From Benincasa hispida (lineage: Eukaryota; Streptophyta; Magnoliopsida; Cucurbitales; Cucurbitaceae), in the NCBI RefSeq assembly GCF_009727055.1, contig NC_052349.1:38070125-38134124 (forward strand): a DNA stretch of 64,000 nucleotides, read 5' to 3'. Below, piece after piece: positions 34,294-45,846 of this stretch. Position 1 is the first letter of the stretch; every line of letters starts with the position of its first letter. Under the pieces are notes generated by a model, which saw only the letters and a program-made list of their open reading frames with translations, was not told where the DNA came from and made no database searches. The position numbers were made by a program, and so were the translations under genes.

Positions 34294-36108
34294 TGGTAAC
34301 TGATGGCAGAAATGCACTGTAAGATATAAATCAATGAAGGATTGTGACGGTAAAAATATATAAAATTGCGTCCAAAAGCATTAAGTTTAGAACATTGCGA
34401 TCACATGCGTCCATCGCATTAAAGTAGCTAATTTATGTATTTTGTGCAGGAAAATGCGTTGGCGCAAGACGAAATTGCGATCCAAGGAATTTATCATCCA
34501 AGCGCATAAGAGATTAGGACTGTAAGGTTATTCGATCGTTTGCGTTTGCGAAAATCTGCTCAAGAAGGTGGCCGTATAGAGCTGGTGCATCAAGGTGTAA
34601 GACCTGTCTCTTATACACATCTAGATGTGTATAAGAGACAGCATTAAGAGATTACGATCGCAAGGCTATGCGATCGTTTGCGTTTGCGAAAATCTGCTCA
34701 AGAAGGTGGCCGTATAGAGTCGGCGCATCAAGGTGAAAGCTTAATAAATCATGATGGGACAGAAAGCTGATGACGGTCGATTCTGAATTAAGTTGACAAG
34801 CCGTTAACGACACTGTAGCAAGTACACTTAACTTTTCGGTGACAATTATTCGGCGCATCAGATAGAGAATTAATAACATCCCATTAATGCAATCATTTGA
34901 GAGAAAAAGCTCTTCACCCTGAAGCTTTATAAATACCGAAGACCACCTTCGTTAAAGGAGTTCGGAGAGTTCAGTTTTGATATTCAGAATTTATAGTTCT
35001 TCTTCACCATAGATAGCCATAGTCTGTAATTTTCTATACTTAGAAGGCGGAAGCAAGTGAAGGGAGAATACGCCGAGAGATCGTCCTGGTTAACTTGGAA
35101 GAGTGTTGGGAAGTGTTGAAAATAGAGAAGGGGCCAACTCTTGTGGAAGCAAGAACATCTTTTGGGTAGAGTAGAGAAAACTCAGTGTAAAAGCCTTGGG
35201 AAGCAAGATATTCCTACCAGGCTTTCTATCGTTACTTTCCATCGTCATTCTGTATTCTGAACTTACTTATAAAATGGAAATTGCATCTTTATATTTGTCC
35301 ACTCTCTGTACCTTATGCATGAGTAACTAAATTGTCGAATGGGTTGAGAAGAACTTAGCTAGCATGACCTGAGATCTTCATTCTATGTGATCATCTTGTA
35401 TTTTGTATACGTCATTCGTCCTTTAGAGATACTTAGGAGGGTAGTCTAAAGATAGAATCTAGGCTTGAAAAAGTCAGATTAGAATCTAGGCTCGGAAGAG
35501 TCAGATTAGAACTGCATAATCAAGAGATAGAAGCTTAGGAATAAGTTTTGTTTGCTATTAACGCATTGCATGCACCTTAGAGACAGGATATGATTGTATA
35601 CCACCTTGTACCTGTGTGTATCATTCATCATCGCATAGGCAAGAAATAGAGACTTAGGTATAAGTCCTATAGACATCATCGCATACATCGCATGCATCCT
35701 AAAACTAGGAGCTATCGCATTTGTATTGGAAAATGAATTGCTGTCGCATGTGTGTAGCATGATCGCATAGCTTGAACGCAATCTCAGGAAGCACTAGTTA
35801 AAGACCTTCTCAACCCGTTCCTCCACATACTTATTGTATCTTTTGCATTATTAACTCTTTTCTCAATTCCACCGCATAATCTTTATACCTTAAACAACAT
35901 ACCAACCAATGCATTGATTTATTTGTTACCGCAAAGTTATCTGAAATCACCGTCGCATACTGTATCCTTAGTCCCTATGTTCAACCCTGGGCTTACCAGG
36001 CAATTTAGTAGGGTTTATACTTGGATCTTGCTAAGAAAACTTGCATGTACAATGCATATTCCACCATCACATTCTACACCATTATTTCATCGCATTAACC
36101 ACCCATCA
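34294..36108 (+). mobile_element. Element A 5' LTR
   Basis: About 1.78 kb (excluding an artefact of ~110 bases plus adapter) from TGGTAAC, mutated from TGATAAC, to CCCATCA. Matches the 3' LTR at 49047. A TATA box TTATAAATA is at 34927-34935. The terminal hairpin seen in the 3' LTR is lost here. No clean target-site duplication is visible. Confidence 0.85.
34604..34641. other. Nextera mate-pair junction adapter with false flank duplication
   Basis: Perfect copy of the 38-base adapter palindrome. The ~100 bases before it (TTCGATCGTTTGCGTTTGCG...) are repeated after it (GCGATCGTTTGCGTTTGCG...), while the homologous 3' LTR at 49290-49370 has one copy. The duplication is therefore an assembly error. 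Confidence 0.97.
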
Positions 36109-36114
36109 AGTTTT

Positions 36115-36132
36115 TGGTGCTGTTGCCAGGGA
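36115..36132 (+). promoter_or_regulatory. Element A primer-binding site
   Basis: TGGTGCTGTTGCCAGGGA, three transitions from the Athila tRNA-Asp-type site. Confidence 0.85.
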
Positions 36133-36234
36133 CTACGACAATTCATTGTGCTAATGGTAACTTTTTTATTTTCTTTGCAGACTCTCCATCTCTGTGCACT
36201 TTTCTCCTTAGGTAAGGGAAGAAGCGGGCGTCGT

Positions 36235-37655
36235 ATGAGCGAAGGACAAAATCTTGAGCCCATTTACGACCCAGAGATCGAGAGAACGTTCCGAAGAAGA
36301 AGAAGAAACAACCGCCAATGTCAACAAGAGAGAGATCCAAACATGGGAGAGCAACCAGAAAATGGAGCACTAAATGCAAATAATATCATGACGAATCCCA
36401 TCCTATTGGCGAACGACCGCAATAGGCCCATCTAGGACTATACGTCGCCCAACCTCTATGATTTCTCATTAAGAATCATGAGGTCAGCTCTTGACGGATC
36501 GAGATTCGAAATGAAACCGGTGATGCTTTAGATGATTTAAACTGCCGGACAGTTTGGCGGCAGGCATGGCGAGGATCTGTATGCCTACCTCTAGAGTTTC
36601 ATTGAGATCTGCAACACGTTTGTGTTCCCTAACATATCCACTGGGTAGGTTCGATTAACACTGTTCCCATTTTCGTTGTGTGACCAGGCACAGAAATTAC
36701 ATCAAGGGAACCAGGGGAGATTACATCATGGGAACAAGTAGTTGAGAAGTTAATGAAGAAGTACTTCCCCTCGATGGAGAACGCTAGAAGGAGGAAACTG
36801 ATCACTAATTTTGAACAGGATATTGATGAATCACTTAGTGATGCCTTGGCACGGTTTAAGAGGCTGGTAAGAGATTTTCCGCATAACGGCTTACCAGATT
36901 GTTTACAGATGGAAATTTTCTACCACGGATTGAACCTTGCATCGCAGACGGCTGCTAATGCGGAAGCAGCTGGAGGTCATAAGATATATGATGAGGCCAA
37001 GAATACTTGATCGCATTTCTAAAAATCACGAGGACTAGAAAGAAAGCGATCAAAGACTGAGAATCAAAGACAATGACACAAATAACAGGGCCATTGCATC
37101 TTTACAAACCCAAATGAACGCGATGATGAATCTAATAAAAGGCATCGCAATCAATAGCACGGGAACGCATAAAGGGCAGGTCAATACAATCACTCAAACG
37201 ACCACAAGTTGTGTCATTTATAGAGAAGCACATCTGATTGAAGAATGCCCACGGAATCCGCAGTCATATGCTTCATAAAGAATAACCCTTTCTCTGATAC
37301 GTAAAACCCCGAGTGGAGAAACCACCCTAACTTTGCGTGGAAAAATCACCAACAAAATTCTCAGCCAGTGGCACAAAATGAAGGGCCACTAGGATTTTTC
37401 CCGCGAACAAACGGTCAATCGTAAAACCATGCCAGCAGTTCGCAGGCGTCGAAATCTTCATCTTTGGAGAGTTTACTGAAGCAATATATTGAAAAGAATG
37501 AAATAGTGCTTCAGATTCAAGCAACGCCCATCCAATATCTTCCAATTCAAATAGGACAGATTGCGGGCGAACTCAAAAGTAGACCGCAAGGAGCGTTTTT
37601 GAGCTCAAATGAACTCCCTCGCAACTCTGGGGTACAGAAAAGGAACAATGCCTAG
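36235..37655 (+). pseudogene. Element A gag (Athila-like), broken
   Basis: Structural capsid/nucleocapsid gene of an Athila-like gypsy element. It starts MSEGQNLEPIYDPEIERTFRRRRR and continues NRPI-stop-DYTSPNLYDFS, FEMKPVML, QFGGRHGEDLYAYL and EICNTF. After a frame change it gives WEQVVEKLMKKYFPS, RRRKLITNFEQ, LARFKRLVRDFPHNGLPDCLQMEIFYHGLN (36747-36930) and ILDRISKNHEDW. A damaged zinc knuckle follows near 37210 (CVIYREAHLIEECP; the second Cys is replaced by Tyr), then LLKQYIEKNEIVLQIQATPIQ and GELKSRPQGAF, the usual gag tail. Several stops and at least two frame changes are present. Clade assignment rests on these motifs and the primer-binding site. Confidence 0.85.
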
Positions 37656-37891
37656 CAGTCTCCTTGCTAAGCGAAAAAACAACAGCGGAAGAAGGGGAAG
37701 AGACCACCAGGACCAACCTGAATGTGGTGACAACTAAGAACCCGTTGACATATGATTCAGAAGAGCTCCAAAAGATGAACCCAGAAGTTGTGTCCACCTT
37801 CAAGCCTCTAGAACACGAAACAGAATTACAACTACCACCATTCCCGCAAGGATTGAAAAAGAAATAGAATGATGAAGGAAAGATCGCTATA

Positions 37892-38254
37892 GTGGCAGTA
37901 ACGCAAAATACTATGATCTTACAAAAAATGCACGACCTAGGAAGCTTCACGATACCTTGCTCAATTGGAGGGGTCTACATTGGTCAAGCACTATGCGATC
38001 TTGGAGCGAGTATAAACTTAATGTCGCTGTCCATTTTAAAACGATTGAATATGGGAAAACTAATGCCCATGACGGAGACTCTCCTGCTTGCAGACAGATC
38101 TCGAGTATACCCCGAGGGAGAATTGAAGGATGTTGCGGTATCAATTGAAAAATTCATTTTACCAGCAGACTTCATCATTCTGGACCATAAAGCAGACAAA
38201 GATGCACCCATCATTTGGGATGACCATTCCTATCAATCAGTCGCGCTTAGGTTG
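37892..38254 (+). pseudogene. Element A retropepsin-like protease, split by element C
   Basis: Aspartic protease domain that matures Gag/Pol. The frame reads FTIPCSIGGVYIGQALCDLGASINLMS (catalytic D-L-GAS in place of the usual DTG/DSG, normal for Athila), then LPADFIILD, PII and ALRLMYV up to the insertion point. The frame resumes right after element C at 47602 with HKREIVMNVNGKKL, the expected VHKGE...VNG continuation. The expected LGRPFLAT stretch is altered to WDDHSYQSVALRLM. No reverse transcriptase or integrase follows anywhere in element A. Confidence 0.85.
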
Positions 38255-38259
38255 ATGTA
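38255..38259. repeat. Target-site duplication of element C, left copy (ATGTA)
   Basis: ATGTA immediately before the LTR start at 38260; identical to 47597-47601. Confidence 0.9.
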
Positions 38260-39564
38260 TGTAACTCATTTGGGTGTGTGATATAAGGTGCTCACAATGA
38301 TGCGATACTACTTCTATTTATGCGTTAATTATGGATGTTCATGTAGTATGCCATGCGTTGTCACAAGTTTCCTTATGATGGAACCAAGTGTAATTCCACC
38401 GCAATTTTTTCGGTGTGATTCGAGGTTGAACACGGGGAAATGGGTTAGGTTATTGTGGTATGTTCATGGTATATGCAACCAAGTTTTCAATCTTTTCAAA
38501 AATAGTTTGTACAAGTATGTAAATTACGGTAAAATAGAGGAGATCAGTAAAGATGCGATAAAACATAAAAATACAATAAACCTAAGCTAGATGTTACAAG
38601 ATACAGACTTCATGTACAAGATGCTGGGATTAAGGCTGGCTGTGAAGGAGAGATATTGATGTGTGAATGAAGAGATAAAGAAAACATGAAATACATAATG
38701 AAGGAGAGATAGAACAGATAGAAACAAGTGCCAATGTCTTGGCACAGATTTGATGGAGATCTGCTTGTCGGATAGGATGGTTTTGATGACAAGAAGGGCT
38801 TTCCTCTCAGGCTTGCTCCACCAGTAGCAGGGATCTTTGCACAGAGCTTTGATCGGGTGTATGGCAGGTCAGACCTGAGATTCACCTCTCGGCCTTGTCT
38901 CGTTTTCTTCCCAAATTTCTTCTCTTAAGTACTCAGCTTAGCCTTTTCTCTCTAAAATCTTGCAGCACTTAGCCTCTTATCCAGTAGCATACCTTTTCTT
39001 TGAAATCAATGGGGTATTTATAGGAGTAGATCTTTGACTCTGGCCTTGTGGTCCCCACTTGATTGTTATGGTAATTTCGAAGATGGAGGGATTTTATTCC
39101 TTCTGTTATGCAATCAGATCATCAATTCTGCACAACCGTTAGTTGTATACGTGTCTCAATCCTCCGCTCTTGCATTGCTCAGTTGCATCTTTCGATTATA
39201 GGTTCACATGCGGTGTTTGTTTTTATTACCGCATGCAGTTGAAGCATAGCTCTGGACCGACTATCGCATTGCGCCGTCACTGCGGTAATCGTCTCTTCAT
39301 GGTTGATAGACGGATGTAATGTGACAGAGATGTGTTGATTAGTCTCTCATGAGCCTTGAGCGCAAGCGGTGACTTGGTCTCCTGCAAAACATATTAAAGT
39401 TCGGCTTGTCTTCCATCTTTTTGGCATTAGTGGGTGTAATCGCAAACATTTATAATTATTGTCATACTAGTCTAATTTTCATACAATTGGCGCATAATTA
39501 TTAACTTTTGGCCGCAATATCTAAATAAGGTGGCATAGATAACTTGTATTTCTACAAGTTATCA
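38260..39564 (-). mobile_element. Element C 3' LTR (internally deleted)
   Basis: 1.31 kb, homologous to the 5' LTR at 45847-47596 but missing about 450-500 bases between the parts equivalent to 46225 and 46700. TATA box (minus) at 39015-39023. Terminal hairpin ATAACTTGTA, GAAA, TACAAGTTAT is intact. Confidence 0.9.
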
Positions 39565-40715
39565 CACTCCCAAATTTAGATATATGCTTGTCCTCAAGCA
39601 TATCTTCTACCAAGGTAATCATGCTCCATTCCTATCCTATATTTCTGTGATTATTGGTTGCTTCGAATGTTACACTTAGTCACATTACCTGACATTGCAC
39701 TTTCCTTCTATCCTTGCTAATTCTTGTTACATAGGGCTTCCTTCTATGTAACAAAATTCTGCTCAAAGACACTTTTCTAGTTTTCAAAATAGAATGTTTA
39801 TCTCTTCTTTCAAAGCAATTTGATGTATCTATATGCGGTGAGTAATACTTTGTATCATTTATTCACTTAGAGATAGTTGGTCATGGTTACACTCTTCGTT
39901 TTGGCTTATCCCCACGAGTGTCATGCAAACATCCAACTATGGTTGTGTGCCAGTTTCAACTTTAACTCATGATAATCAGAGGAGTTGTCCCTTGTATTCT
40001 TTTATTTTTCTCTTTTTGGTTTATACTACGTTGTTCTTGGAAACCCACCTTCGTTTTGGTTTGCTCCTACGGGTGTCATACGAACATCCAACTACGAGCA
40101 GGCTCCTTTCAACCCTAAACTCTTATCAGGTTGGGAACAGTTTTGAAATTTCCCCTTATGCTGACATTGGAGTTTGCATTTTTTTTATATATATATATAT
40201 ATGAAAATGGACGCATTTTTTTAAATACTGCATATTTCTGATCTCATCTGCTCAGACCTTCCCCACCCCCAAATTTAAAGATGAGCAAGGTTCTCATTGC
40301 ATTGTTTGGACAGACTAGACAAACACTTAGAAGAAAATTTCAAAAAGAAGGTTTGAGCAGAACTTTGAAAGATAAAAGATAAAGTATTGCTAAACTAAGA
40401 GTTAACTAAGTATGGGAAATGTTCATAGCAACACAATGAAGATCGTTAAAATAAAAGAGTGAGAATGTCACATAAATTATCAAAGGAAGATAAAGAAAGA
40501 GGCACAGGCAAAGAGTAGAGTGAATTATGTACTCTGCTTGTATTTACTATTAACAAAGTATACAAATATATTACAAATGAACGCATTACAAAAAATTTTC
40601 TATTGCCTGTACAAGAGTCAAAGAATTTGATTAGCTTACAAAATAATAAAAGAAGTGAATACACATAAAGAATGGCCGCATTAAAAAAAACTCAAATTGA
40701 AAGAAAGAATAAAAA
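39565..40715 (-). mobile_element. Element C polypurine tract and 3' non-coding region
   Basis: Minus strand TCTAAATTTGGGAGTG adjoins the LTR. Two copies of the conserved ~50-base motif lie at 39894-39945 and 40050-40100. A short TA microsatellite is at 40184-40202. No ORF is credible. Confidence 0.75.
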
Positions 40716-43700
40716 CTAAAGCTGAGGAGTAGAGGGATCCGATGGAGGATGTTGAGGCGGTGCAACGGAGCCATCATAAAACAATAAGTGCTGCCTTAGA
40801 TGTGGAGGCACCATCGGACTATGCAGATAGGCGGTAAGAAAGTTGAAATACTCTAGATTGCGCTCCGCTATCTGTCTTTGGTGTTGGAAGATCCTGTGCA
40901 TATTGCGTTGGATATTGATGAGTGCTTCCCTTGAAGTCGCAGCACTTCGTTGAATCTCATCAATGCACTCCATTGCTACCTCAAATCGATGGTTGAAGAA
41001 GTGATGTTGCTGAGAGATAAGTTCTTGCTGTTGAGAGAAGACGGTTCTCATTTCAGCTAATGCAGTAGCCAGGGAGGTGGAGGATGGTTGTGCCTGCGAT
41101 GTCTCGCCAGCACCGTTTTGGGGTTGGGCAGATGTGCCTTCACCCAAATCGTGTGGGACATCAACTTGCGGTGGTGGGATGGTGGGATGTGGTGATGAAG
41201 TCATTAGTGAAGGTGGGGCTGCTAGTTGAATAGAAGAGTTGGGGACAAGTGGAAGGTTTGTAAAAGGTTTGTGTAAAGGGGAAGAGGGTTACGCTGGTGG
41301 GCTTGGAGGGCTTGAAGATTGGATAACTAAGGAAGAAGGTTTATGGGCTCTGGATCTTGCGCTGGTGACTCATGAACCCTTTTTTTTCCCTTATCTTCTC
41401 TTCGTCTTCTTTTTGGTCTGGGTTCCTACGACGCATTCAAATCGATCGCAGGTCTCTTTGTTGGTAGCTCGAGGCAATATGGGGAATCCTTGAGGAGCAT
41501 CCTCAGAATTTTGATGTTGATGAGGTCATGGACTTCTAGGATGGGCTCCTCATCAATGCCTACACCCGCAGTCAGGTATAAACTTGAGACTATCCATGGG
41601 AAGAAGTACTGCCCCTATATATGCCCCACCAATGCTCTGATCTGCCCTGCGATCAACCGTCCCACATCGATAGGAATGCCACGAGCAATACAGTAAGCGG
41701 CCATCACCCGATCCCTTGATACAGTTCTGTCATGTGTTGTTGGGATCAACCGCTTCTTGACCAGATAAACCCAGAGCCTTCCCTCCGGTAGCAAAGGCTT
41801 GGACTCTACGGTACGGATGCCTTTAGATGAGACTGTCCATCGTGTGCACGGTTGCGCTAATACCTTCAGCGCTTCTCTCATCAGTTCTTTTGTAGGATCA
41901 TCAATGATCTTGTTCCTTGGTGCATCAGGGTTGTCCTTCATCTGATAAAGCTCATTGATATCCTTTGCGTTGAAGTGTACTGTCTCTCCCTTAAAAGTCA
42001 CCGCATCCCTATTTCCGTGTAGATGCCCGCGGTAGAAGTCCCGCACTACCTGACGCACGATGATGGATGGGCACTGATAGAACGTGTCCCACCCATGCTC
42101 CACAATGGCGCTCGTTATGAGGTCAGGTAGTGGGCTTGGCGAAGGTTCAAAGCCCATCTTGATCAACATGTCCTCATTTTCTTTTCTTTTTAATGACCGC
42201 TTCTTGGCCGAAGCAGGCTCTCTGCTTTCTGCTACATCCTTGCCTTTTGCTTACGTAAGGTGGGCTGCTTGCCTTAGTCTCTTTTCTGGCTCCATGCACT
42301 GTTCTTCTTTCTCGTGTTCAGTGAGTTATTTGCCTTTGCTCTTATACAAGCACTTCTTGTTAGCTTCGCGCTTCCTCCTCTTCTCCTTAAAAAATAGTCT
42401 TTCCTTTTCTTTCTTTTTCCTCCTTCATTCTTCTTCTGCCTCTCTCTCTTCTCTCTCAAACTTTTCTTCAAACTGCTCAGAGGCCAGCAATAGGCGCTGA
42501 TCCTCCTCGCGCTTCATGATCCTTTCAAGTCGCAAGCTCGTTATTGCTTTGCATCTCCTCAAACTCCAATCTTCTTCTTCTATTCCCTTTTGCAATGATG
42601 AGCTTGCCCCTCTCCCTCTTTTCTTGCTTTTCTTATTCTTCTTTTCTTTTTCTCTCCTCCTCTTCCAAAGCTAAAATTAAACATTGAGGGTCGACATTGG
42701 ACCCTTACGACGCATTCTCCCTGCAACGCCGCATTAGAGGGGTTCCCTCTATTTCTTCTCTTTCGTCTGTCACAACCAATTGTGTTCTTCAGGTTGCGGT
42801 AGCTCCATCAGCTGCGCTGTTTCCCTCCTATCCTCCCTTACCGAGGTCGATTCTCCATCCTTCTCGGGGCTTGCAGCCCTCTGTCTTGCTTTTTCTTCTT
42901 CTCTTAGGTGCTTCTTCTCCTTTTGGCGCAATCTTTTCTCCTCTTTCTCTTTCTTCCTCTTCTTCTTGGCCTTTTCATCTTCATCATCATCCTTTTCCTC
43001 TTTGTTCTTTCTTGACTTGCAATGATGTGAAGACTCCGCCTCTCCAACCTTCTTCCTTTTACCCTTCTTCTTCTTATTATCTTCCTTCTCGGCCTCAGCT
43101 GCCTTCTTCTTATCTTCCTTCTCTTCCTTCTCTACCTCAGCCGCCTTCTTCAATTCTTCCTTCTTGGCCTCTTCTGGTAGCACACCCCCTGCAACCTCCC
43201 CCATCGCAATGTCAAGGGTTACTAATGCTATCTCCGCTTCCCCGGCCTCTTAGACTGCGATCTCATTTTCTTCTTTTTCAATGATCGCAATTTTCTCTTC
43301 TTCTATTCGTGGAGGTTCATCAAAAATCTCTGCGATGATGGCGGCCTCCGGAGTCTCCGAGACTAGGATATCATTTTCCTTTTTTTCTTCTTCATCCACC
43401 ACTTCTTCCACCACCACCACTCCATCCTTTACTACTTCATCTGTCACTACCACCTCCTCCTCCTCCGTAGGCAGTGGTTGGTTTACAACCCCTGCCTCAA
43501 GTAGTCCACCTCCTTGCTCCAAAGTGATGAGGATGCTGCCAAAAACCTCCGTATCATCTCGTTTCTTCCTTTCGCTTTCAGTGGAGATGGACGGTGTTGG
43601 CGTAGGTATGCTTTCGGTGCTTCCTCCTCTTTTGAACACAGGAGGCCTAAAGGCCAAATGGCTTCTACCGGTTCTTCTGGCCAGTCTGGAACCACTGGGG

Positions 43701-43795
43701 GCTTGGCCAGCAAGCCGGTGACTGGCAGCTAGGAATGCTGCCTCTCGCATGGCTGCTTGGTTAAGGGTGAATGGTGAAGCGGATTGGTCGGCCAT
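40716..43795 (-). pseudogene. Element C extra ORF (putative plant transposon protein domain)
   Basis: Additional long ORF downstream of gag, about 1000 codons with stops and frame changes. Segments in order: an N-terminal disordered part (43795-43250, MADQSASPFTLNQAAMREAAFLAASHRLAG), then a very Lys/Glu-rich probable coiled coil (43204-42770 and 42471-42274). A folded domain follows (42169-41615): GFEPSPSPLPDL, FYRGHLHG, VTFKGETVHFNAKDINELY, LWVYLVKKRLIPTTHDRTVSRDRVMAAYCIARGIPIDVGRLIAGQI. Last is a Pro/Gln-rich C-terminal part with a helical stretch (41204-40716). The folded domain resembles the plant-specific domain called putative plant transposon protein, found in Athila-type elements; its function is unknown. 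The opposite strand gives long Ser/Leu ORFs that are shadows of the Lys/Glu region. The homologous ORF in element B (56564-59045) supports real coding history. Confidence 0.7.
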
Positions 43796-44749
43796 TGAAA
43801 CGGATTGGAAGGTCTGGAAAAAAAAACCTTGAGCTTCTAGGGAGAAAGAAAGGCTTGGAAAGCAAAACTCTGGGGTTCAGATTTGCTGGTAAAGGGTTTT
43901 CAAAGACGGAGAGGGTATATTTATAAGTTGGGCCGTGGTGGGGCCCAACGCAATTTGTGCGGCGACTAACCTCGAGCATGTCAACAGGCGCGTCGTTTCA
44001 CCTCCCGCATTTATGGAATTTTCAGATAAAGCGTCCTTTCGTCTGCCAAGTCATAATTGCTTGGGGATACGAATCGATTGGACTTCTTCCCAAATTACCA
44101 GACAAAATTTTCTTTAACATTTTATTTGAATGGACGCATGATAAGGTATGATGCATTGTGCTCACTAGCGCGACTGTATCTTTGCAGAGGACAGGCAACA
44201 ACACATATATCCCCGCAACACACCCCTTAACCAACGCATTTCTAGAGGATACCTCAACATAGTGCATTTGGCTAAGGACGGGCAAAGGTCACATGCGAGC
44301 GCAACACACCCCTCAACTAAATACAATTGAGTTAGGTGAATGCAAGGCATTTCTAGTTGGTTTGGGATGCGTCCATTGTCGTCTTGCTTTCTTGTTGTTA
44401 ATTGTTTTATTATCTTTATTATACACACATTTTTTCATTAGCGCAAGTGCTATGACTTGCGACGATACATTTTTCTTTATTACTCAATCATCCACAATTT
44501 AAAGCATACGCACTGATTACCATAAGTCAAAGAATTAAAGGCAGGAACAAATTGAATGCACAGAAGTAAACGAAGAAATAAATTCGTAAAGTCAAAATTT
44601 GAATTAAATGAAGCATTGAAACAAGATTCAGAAATTAAAGAGACAAAATTCAATAAAGCAATTTAAACATAGTATTGAGATATGGACCAAAAATTGCGTT
44701 GTCTTTGGTGATCGCAATCCACATCTCCGCAGGCGGTCAGGCTTGCTTG
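43796..44749 (-). mobile_element. Element C spacer between gag and extra ORF
   Basis: Non-coding. 44160-44330 contains a CCCCGCAACACACCCCTTAA block and its repeat about 110 bases on, also present in element D (18380-18530). No pol sequence is present. Confidence 0.65.
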
Positions 44750-45790
44750 CTCAACGTCTTTAAGGACATTGCTCCTTCCCTATAGATCTTGGGGCTTTAA
44801 GAATTGCTGGGCAGTGTTCCAAGTGTTCGACTTCTTAGCTCAGAGGCCACTGGCCCACATGATCTCCAGATTTCTTATAGAGGACGCTTGTGCTTGCATT
44901 ACTGCATTCTCGTCCATATACTGTTTCAACACAAGCGTCTCTAGCGAGCCTCTTGAGGCTATTAGATGATGATGATGGTTACTGGTTATGCGGTCTTACT
45001 TGCCTCTGATTGTGTGTGAAACAAGGATTTCCTCTACTGACCTCCTTGATGGTTCATTAGCCCCCCTAGGTTGGGATTGTCGCCCCACGAAGTTAGGATG
45101 GTTCCTTTAGTTCCGGGATGTAGGTTTGCTGAAGGGTTTGTTCTGGATGCACATACTTGTTGAAGATTCAATGGGCATCCTTCAGCTCCGTGAGCCCCTC
45201 CACAGTTGACACAACCAATTGCGGCCACTTGAGCCGAACGCAGTGGGTTGCGCTGATTGTGGAGCAATGGCTCCTTGATTAATTGGCATTGATTGGAGGA
45301 TCGAGGTCACTATGGCCATTTGGGCGGCCAACATGGTCATTGTCTCTGCAGGGAAATGGCTGTTTTCAGTCTTTCTTCTAATCGCTACCTCGACTCCATA
45401 TCATCATCTATCCAGTCCTCCATAATCTCGAAGATGCGGTCGAGGATGACTTTGGCCTTCGTGTATTTCTTATCTCATAAAACCTCCTGCCGTGGAGGCA
45501 TCAACAACAACCACTTGCATTGCTGCTGTTCAGGCCATTGTAGAATGTTTCCATCAAGACGCAATTGGGAATCCCGATATGCGGGCAGTTTTTCACCAAT
45601 CTTCTGAATCGCACCCAGGCGGTGCTCAGGGTCTCATTCTCTTTTTGTTCAAAGTTCAACACATCCTTTCATCTTCTTGCGTTGAAAGCAGATGGGAAGA
45701 ACTTCTTCATAAAGTGCTCGACCAATTGCTCCCATGAAGTGATTTCGTTGGGCTCCAGTGAATAATGAGATTTGTCCTGCAAAATACCAA
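44750..45790 (-). pseudogene. Element C gag, N-terminus missing
   Basis: Athila-like gag in several frames. It starts close to the primer-binding site with LVEHFMKKFFPSAFNARR, then LNFEQKENETLSTAWVRFRRLVKNCPHIGIPNCVLMETFYNGL, ILQSMPINQGA, a zinc-knuckle remnant CVNCGGAHGAEGCP (near 45190-45230) and the tail LKQYMDENAVMQAQASSIRNLEI (about 44880-44940). Compared with element B, about 130-150 N-terminal residues are deleted. Broken by frame changes and stops. Confidence 0.8.
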
Positions 45791-45822
45791 AAACCACTCA
45801 AACAATAAACCGTTAACCAGTT

Positions 45823-45840
45823 TACCCGGCAATGGCGCCA
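45823..45840 (-). promoter_or_regulatory. Element C primer-binding site
   Basis: Minus strand TGGCGCCATTGCCGGGTA, tRNA-Asp-type, six bases from the LTR. Confidence 0.9.
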
Positions 45841-45846
45841 TAAACT

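Noticed and set aside
42697..43721. Plus-strand Ser/Leu/Pro-rich ORFs (42697-43284, 43281-43721)
   Set aside because: Mirror of the Lys/Glu-rich minus-strand ORF of element C; the minus-strand frame has a homologue in element B, the plus-strand frames do not.
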